DNA from: Vulcanimicrobiota bacterium
GTDB lineage: Bacteria; Vulcanimicrobiota; Vulcanimicrobiia; Eremiobacterales; Eremiobacteraceae
Reading direction: 5' to 3'
Length of the DNA: 6,710 bases
NCBI GenBank assembly: GCA_019232725.1
Contig: JAFANK010000041.1
Coordinates: forward strand, 1 to 6,710
The position numbers were made by a program, and so were the translations under genes. Under the pieces are notes generated by a model, which worked only from the letters and a program-made list of their open reading frames with translations, searched no databases and was not told where the DNA came from. Below, in pieces: positions 5,856 through 6,710 of this stretch. Position 1 is the first letter of the stretch. Every line of letters starts with the position of its first letter.

Positions 5856-6710
5856 TTATGCTTCTCGGATAGACCGGTCGAGCACCGCCACCGCGTGGTC
5901 TATCTGCGTCCGGTCGACGACTAGCGCCGGCGTGAAGCGGATCGCGGAGAAGCCGGCCGGCAGCAGCATGAGGCCATGCACGAAACACCGCTCCAACACG
6001 CGGTCGCGCCGGCCGCTATCGTGCGCACGCGAACGCCGGTCACTGACAAAGTCGATTGCCAGCATGAGCCCTTTGCCGCGTACGTCCCCGATGCAGTCAT
6101 GGTGTTCCTGCAACTCGCGCAGCCGGGCAGCGAAGTACTCGCCGAGCTCGGCGGCACGTTCGACGAGCTGTTCCTGTTCCATAACATCGAGCGTTGCTTT
6201 GACCGCGGCGAGCGCGATGCCGTTGCCACCGAAGGTGTTGGAGTGGGCGCCCTGCACGCCGAAATCGAGGTCGGCGTCGAGGACTTGTGCCGCAACCGCA
6301 ACGCCAGAGCCTACCGCTTTTCCCAAGGAGGTGCAATTCGCGCTGACCCCATGATGTTCGATCGCGAGCATCTTGCCTGTCTTGCCCATGCCGGCTTGCA
6401 CTTCGTCGTCCACGAACGGGATGCCGTATCGTTCGGCGACGTCACGAATGATGCGGATGAACTCCGGCGGCGGCACGATGTAGCCGCCCTCGCCTTGGAT
6501 CGGCTCGACGAACAGCGCCGACACCTCATCCGGCGGAATGAGCTGTTTGAAATAGAGCTCTTCAAGGATGCGAGCGCACCAGATGTCGCAGCTCGGGTAC
6601 GACATCTTGTACGGGCAGCGATAGCATGATGCGTACGGCAGGTGATGGACGTCAGGGATATTCGACGTGAAGCGGGCGCGTTGTGCGACCTTGCTGGCGG
6701 TCATCGCGTT
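5856..6710 (-). CDS. Class III (PLP-dependent) aminotransferase, 4-aminobutyrate/ornithine-type, N-terminus outside window
   Basis: The frame is open through the right edge, ending at TAA 5856-5858. The ATG at 6704 is not the start: the MTASK it begins corresponds to an internal segment of the family, so roughly a third of the protein is missing. Counting from that Met, visible marks are CYRCP and YPSC...C (27-43), VEPIQGEGGY (66-75), FVDDEVQ (97-103, with D100 expected at the PLP ring nitrogen), the PLP lysine K129 in SLGKAVGSG (codon 6318-6320), and HSNTFGGN (154-161) with the phosphate-binding Thr. The cysteine-bearing segment and overall wording resemble archaeal and bacterial fold-type I enzymes acting on 4-aminobutyrate, ornithine or other omega-amino acids, some of which are amino acid racemases. 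Exact substrate cannot be assigned. It precedes the MgtE-like gene on the same strand and may share its transcript. Catalytic residues appear intact. Confidence 0.9.
   Translation of the reverse strand, partial: NAMTASKVAQRARFTSNIPDVHHLPYASCYRCPYKMSYPSCDIWCARILEELYFKQLIPPDEVSALFVEPIQGEGGYIVPPPEFIRIIRDVAERYGIPFVDDEVQAGMGKTGKMLAIEHHGVSANCTSLGKAVGSGVAVAAQVLDADLDFGVQGAHSNTFGGNGIALAAVKATLDVMEQEQLVERAAELGEYFAARLRELQEHHDCIGDVRGKGLMLAIDFVSDRRSRAHDSGRRDRVLERCFVHGLMLLPAGFSAIRFTPALVVDRTQIDHAVAVLDRSIREA

Overview
The window is a GC-rich (roughly 60% by eye), densely packed bacterial chromosome segment with five protein-coding genes, two of them cut by the window edges. It also carries one clear riboswitch. 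No tRNA, rRNA, CRISPR array, transposase or phage gene was found. Several genes could fit Gram-positive-like or little-cultured phyla: a Bacillus-type glutamine synthetase, an M-box, an Nramp-related magnesium transporter and an archaeal-looking class III aminotransferase. The first gene resembles a type IV pilus-associated surface protein. The phylum cannot be fixed from this sequence; a candidate lineage such as Eremiobacterota or Dormibacterota is only a guess.

Layout from left to right. At 1-369 (+) is the C-terminal end of a Gly/Asn/Thr-rich protein resembling the DUF7305 domain of PilX-like pilus assembly proteins. Convergent to it, at 380-1705 (-), is a glutamine synthetase-like enzyme with several changed active-site residues. 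Directly upstream of it, and overlapping it by 8 bases, is a PucR/CdaR-type regulator at 1698-2903 (-). The two read as one translationally coupled unit. At 2947-2975 (+) is a near-consensus housekeeping promoter, followed at once by an M-box (ykoK) Mg2+ riboswitch at about 2987-3145. The riboswitch leads an Nramp-family transporter at 3147-4460 (+) whose metal-site motifs are those of a Mg2+-type rather than a Mn/Fe-type member. Convergent with it, and overlapping it by 15 bases, is a soluble PRC-barrel/MgtE-N/CBS protein at 4446-5798 (-). Upstream of that on the same strand is a 5'-truncated class III aminotransferase at 5856-6710 (-).

Two functional themes emerge. The middle of the window is a magnesium homeostasis module: a Mg2+-sensing RNA controls a Mg2+ importer that lies tail-to-tail with a protein built from the cytosolic sensor parts of MgtE but lacking its membrane channel. 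The flanks carry nitrogen or amine metabolism: a PucR regulator with a glutamine synthetase homologue, and an aminotransferase. The most informative observation concerns translation start and control of the transporter. The longest reading frame starts inside the riboswitch aptamer. The more likely start is the ATG at 3147, whose Shine-Dalgarno sequence is itself the 3' strand of the aptamer's closing helix P1. This suggests that Mg2+ binding could hide the ribosome binding site directly.
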